Part shown: in pieces, positions 63,901 to 64,000 of the stretch
How the letters are laid out: each line of letters starts with the position of its first letter
Position numbering within the stretch: position 1 is the first letter of the stretch
Source: Sapria himalayana
Taxonomy: Eukaryota > Streptophyta > Magnoliopsida > Malpighiales > Rafflesiaceae
Length of the DNA: 64,000 bases
Direction of reading: 5' to 3'
Assembly: GCA_029783825.1 (NCBI GenBank)
Contig: JAREIK010002653.1
Span: 223,117-287,116, forward strand
Made by a program: the position numbers and the translations under genes
Notes under the pieces: model-generated
Seen by the model: only the letters and a program-made list of their open reading frames with translations
Told to the model about the DNA's origin: nothing
Database searches by the model: none

Positions 63901-64000
63901 CCCTCTTTGTCTCCCTCACCATTTCTCTCTCCATTATTTTCTCCATCTTTATTTCTATCTCCCTTTCTATCTCTATCTCTCTCTCTTTCTCTGTCTTTAT
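60345..64000 (+). repeat. 3.65-kb CT-rich low-complexity tract, runs off the window
   Basis: The forward strand is almost purely pyrimidine with scattered A and G, built from variants of CTCTCTCTGCAT, CACCTCTCTCT and TCCATCTCCCTC, roughly 10-12 bp apart. Because stop codons need purines, all three forward frames stay open for long distances (353 codons at 60345, 522 at 60547, 334 at 62379); these Ser/Leu-rich frames are composition artefacts, not genes. Sub-blocks prefer different words: GCATCTCTCT at 60.4-60.7 and 62.9-63.2 kb, CACCTCTCTC at 60.7-61.6 and 63.3-63.5 kb, CCATCTCCCT at 61.7-61.9 kb. One (TA)n run interrupts it at 62677-62697. Confidence 0.93.

Noticed and set aside
60345..64000. 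CRISPR-like or regular satellite array
   Set aside because: No constant repeat with unique spacers and no exact period can be seen; words vary continuously.

Overview
This window looks like plant nuclear DNA made almost entirely of decayed, nested transposable elements. The evidence is strong AT bias, RTE-type LINE, Ty1/Copia and Ty3/Gypsy relics, three hAT transposase relics, several non-autonomous DNA elements, and no intact host gene, rRNA or tRNA that I can support. A monocot is plausible, but the species cannot be fixed from sequence alone. All long open frames are either relics or (60.3-64.0 kb) by-products of a pyrimidine-only strand.

Layout. 1-7.9 kb is less AT-rich and has the texture of plant mitochondrial intergenic DNA. 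It carries a short reading frame resembling the mitovirus-like polymerase fragments found in plant mitochondrial DNA, so a nuclear insertion of mitochondrial DNA is the working guess. 7.9-9.1 kb is a reverse-strand Gypsy gag relic with a damaged zinc knuckle. A complex GT microsatellite follows at 10.7 kb. 11.3-13.8 kb is a forward RTE LINE with endonuclease and reverse transcriptase remnants.

13.88-21.12 kb and 42.96-49.49 kb are two inverted copies of the same mosaic of Copia pieces (integrase, RT, RNase H, LTR, second pol piece, LTR, primer-binding site, leader). Because the unusual module order is shared, a segmental inverted duplication is more likely than two independent insertions. Only the left copy has a 976-bp hAT-type element with an 8-bp target duplication; the right copy has the empty site.

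Between the arms lie Copia pieces in both orientations (21.1-26.1 kb, containing a Mutator-like foldback element), a full-length but dead hAT (26.24-29.51 kb), and a nest: a reverse-strand hAT (30.81-38.82 kb) holds a Copia element with both LTRs (31.06-35.85 kb), whose 5' LTR holds a GC-rich 529-bp hAT MITE with a perfect 8-bp duplication. The sister LTR has the empty site, which gives a clear order of events. A forward Copia pol relic (39.58-41.8 kb) follows.

49.5-52.9 kb is a third hAT copy, followed by a 9-bp minisatellite and a Copia RNase H tail (53.1-53.85 kb). 53.9-60.3 kb is unassigned repetitive DNA. 60.35-64.0 kb is a 3.65-kb, strongly strand-asymmetric CT-rich tract that runs off the window.

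No element here appears able to move by itself: every coding relic has stops, frameshifts or lost catalytic residues. I found no convincing new cellular system. The informative content is the transposition history.
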